A stretch of DNA of 6,693 nucleotides, from NCBI GenBank assembly GCA_944325295.1, contig CALUZL010000016.1, positions 1 to 6,693 of the forward strand, read 5' to 3'. The notes beneath the pieces are model-generated. The model was given only the letters and a program-made list of their open reading frames with translations. It searched no databases and was not told where the DNA came from. Of the stretch, positions 6,121-6,693 are shown piece by piece. The stretch is from an uncultured Erysipelotrichaceae bacterium (GTDB taxonomy: Bacteria > Bacillota_I > Bacilli_A > Erysipelotrichales > Erysipelotrichaceae). The position numbers and the translations under genes were made by a program. Positions within the stretch are counted from its first letter, which is position 1; each line of letters begins with the position of its first letter.

Positions 6121-6561
6121 TCAATAAAATGGTAAATCATCACTTGAGATATCAAGTGAAGGCGTGTTTGCAAATTCGTCGTCAACACTGTCTTTCATAT
6201 CGTAGGCGACCGGCTCGCTGGCCATTTGCGGCTCTTCTCTTCTTTGCGAGTTGCCGATCAGTTGCACGCTGTCGCAGGTAACTTCCGTAACATATACCCG
6301 ACCGTTTTGGCCTTCGTAATTTCGGGTCGTGATATGACCTTCGACACCGACGATCGAACCTTTTTTGGCATAGTTGCCCAAAAAATCAGCTTGTTGACGC
6401 CAAGCGACACAATTGATAAAGTCGGCTGTCTGTGCAGCATCCCGACTTACACCGCGGCGATTGCAGGCGACGGTAAACGTCGTCGTACTGATACCGGAGT
6501 TCGTCTTGCGCACTTCGATATCTTTTGTCAATCTGCCAACTAATACGACACGGTTTATCAT
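6121..6561 (-). CDS. ssb: Single-stranded DNA-binding protein SSB
   Basis: SSB coats single-stranded DNA during replication, repair and recombination and recruits partner enzymes through its acidic tail. The 146 residues begin with MINRVVLVGRLTKD and form an OB-fold to about residue 103; typical features are TTFTVACNR (27-35), DFINCVAWRQQADF (47-60, with DNA-stacking W54) and TTRNYEGQNGRVYVTEV (78-94). A short linker and acidic tail follow at about 104-146, shorter than the tail of many relatives. The tail ends SSDDLPFY. The usual tip ends in Pro-Phe, so this protein carries one extra Tyr before the TGA stop. The start lies 3 nt after the rpsF stop, with a modest GGAAAG site inside the end of rpsF, so ssb translation is probably coupled to S6. 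Codon and operon context indicate the chromosomal housekeeping SSB, not a plasmid or phage copy. Confidence 0.97.
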   Translation of the reverse strand: MINRVVLVGRLTKDIEVRKTNSGISTTTFTVACNRRGVSRDAAQTADFINCVAWRQQADFLGNYAKKGSIVGVEGHITTRNYEGQNGRVYVTEVTCDSVQLIGNSQRREEPQMASEPVAYDMKDSVDDEFANTPSLDISSDDLPFY

Positions 6562-6564
6562 AGC

Positions 6565-6693
6565 TTACTTTCCGCTTTTTTCAGCAGTTGAAATAGTCAA
6601 TAAGCGTACGATGTTGTTGTTGATACGCATCAAACGCTCAAATTCATTGAGTCCTTCGACGCCGACAGTATAAGTCAAGACAACATAATAACC
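6565..6693 (-). CDS. rpsF: 30S ribosomal protein S6, C-terminal 42 residues (5' end outside window)
   Basis: The frame enters from the window edge and ends at a TAA. The visible piece contains GYYVVLTYTV, then EGLNEFERLMRINNNIVRLLTI, matching the last beta strand, helix and strand of S6, where the L-x-E-x-E-R...I...V-L/V-R pattern is typical. S6 pairs with S18 on the small-subunit platform. The position directly ahead of ssb and rpsR confirms it. The polar C-terminal extension (STAEKSGK) is short. The promoter and any S6-S18 regulated leader of this operon lie beyond the window. Confidence 0.95.
   Translation of the reverse strand, partial: GYYVVLTYTVGVEGLNEFERLMRINNNIVRLLTISTAEKSGK

Noticed and set aside
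6226..6673. Plus-strand frames over ssb and rpsF
   Set aside because: They are antisense to ssb and rpsF, both secure identifications, and have no family resemblance.
1..6693. Novel defence system, mobile element, CRISPR array or RNA gene
   Set aside because: Both strands are filled by conserved housekeeping genes without spare non-coding space. I saw no direct-repeat arrays, transposase motifs, tRNA-like folds or attachment sites.

Overview
This window is a conserved housekeeping locus of Bacillota (Firmicutes), read entirely from the minus strand. The order rpsF-ssb-rpsR, then a DUF2232 (YybS-like) membrane protein, gdpP, rplI and dnaB is the classic arrangement of the Bacilli and related groups. 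GdpP and YybS-type proteins, together with an SSB and S18 of Bacillus type, point to the same phylum. TGA serves as a stop codon (dnaB, gdpP and ssb), so this is not a code-4 mollicute. By eye the GC content is moderate, a little over 40 percent. I cannot place it below phylum with confidence; the last gene (an envelope M23 peptidase directly behind dnaB) is not the neighbour found in Bacillus subtilis and may suggest a lineage near Erysipelotrichia or a deep Bacilli relative.

In transcription order (high to low coordinates), the window opens with the 3' end of rpsF (ribosomal protein S6), then ssb and rpsR (S18). This translation and DNA-binding unit ends just after rpsR at a compact intrinsic terminator. 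Within about 40 bp, inside the only gap of note, a perfect extended -10 promoter (TGTTATAAT) starts a second transcription unit. It lies so close to the DUF2232 start codon that the mRNA is predicted to be leaderless.

The second unit has five genes: DUF2232 membrane protein, gdpP (cyclic-di-AMP phosphodiesterase), rplI (L9), dnaB (replicative helicase) and a secreted or membrane-anchored LysM-G5-M23 peptidase cut by the window edge. Every junction is tight: an 8-nt overlap, a 4-nt ATGA overlap, a directly abutting TAG/ATG, and another 4-nt ATGA overlap. Each downstream start has a Shine-Dalgarno sequence inside the preceding gene. The unit therefore joins second-messenger turnover, ribosome assembly, replication and cell-wall remodelling in one probable polycistron.

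There are no mobile elements, CRISPR arrays, RNA genes or long non-coding stretches, and I saw no previously undescribed system. The points worth a second look are small: the terminator/leaderless-promoter junction, an SSB tail with an extra C-terminal tyrosine, an atypical zinc motif in the M23 peptidase, motif variation in GdpP, and a marked excess of GATC sites outside the ribosomal-protein segment.
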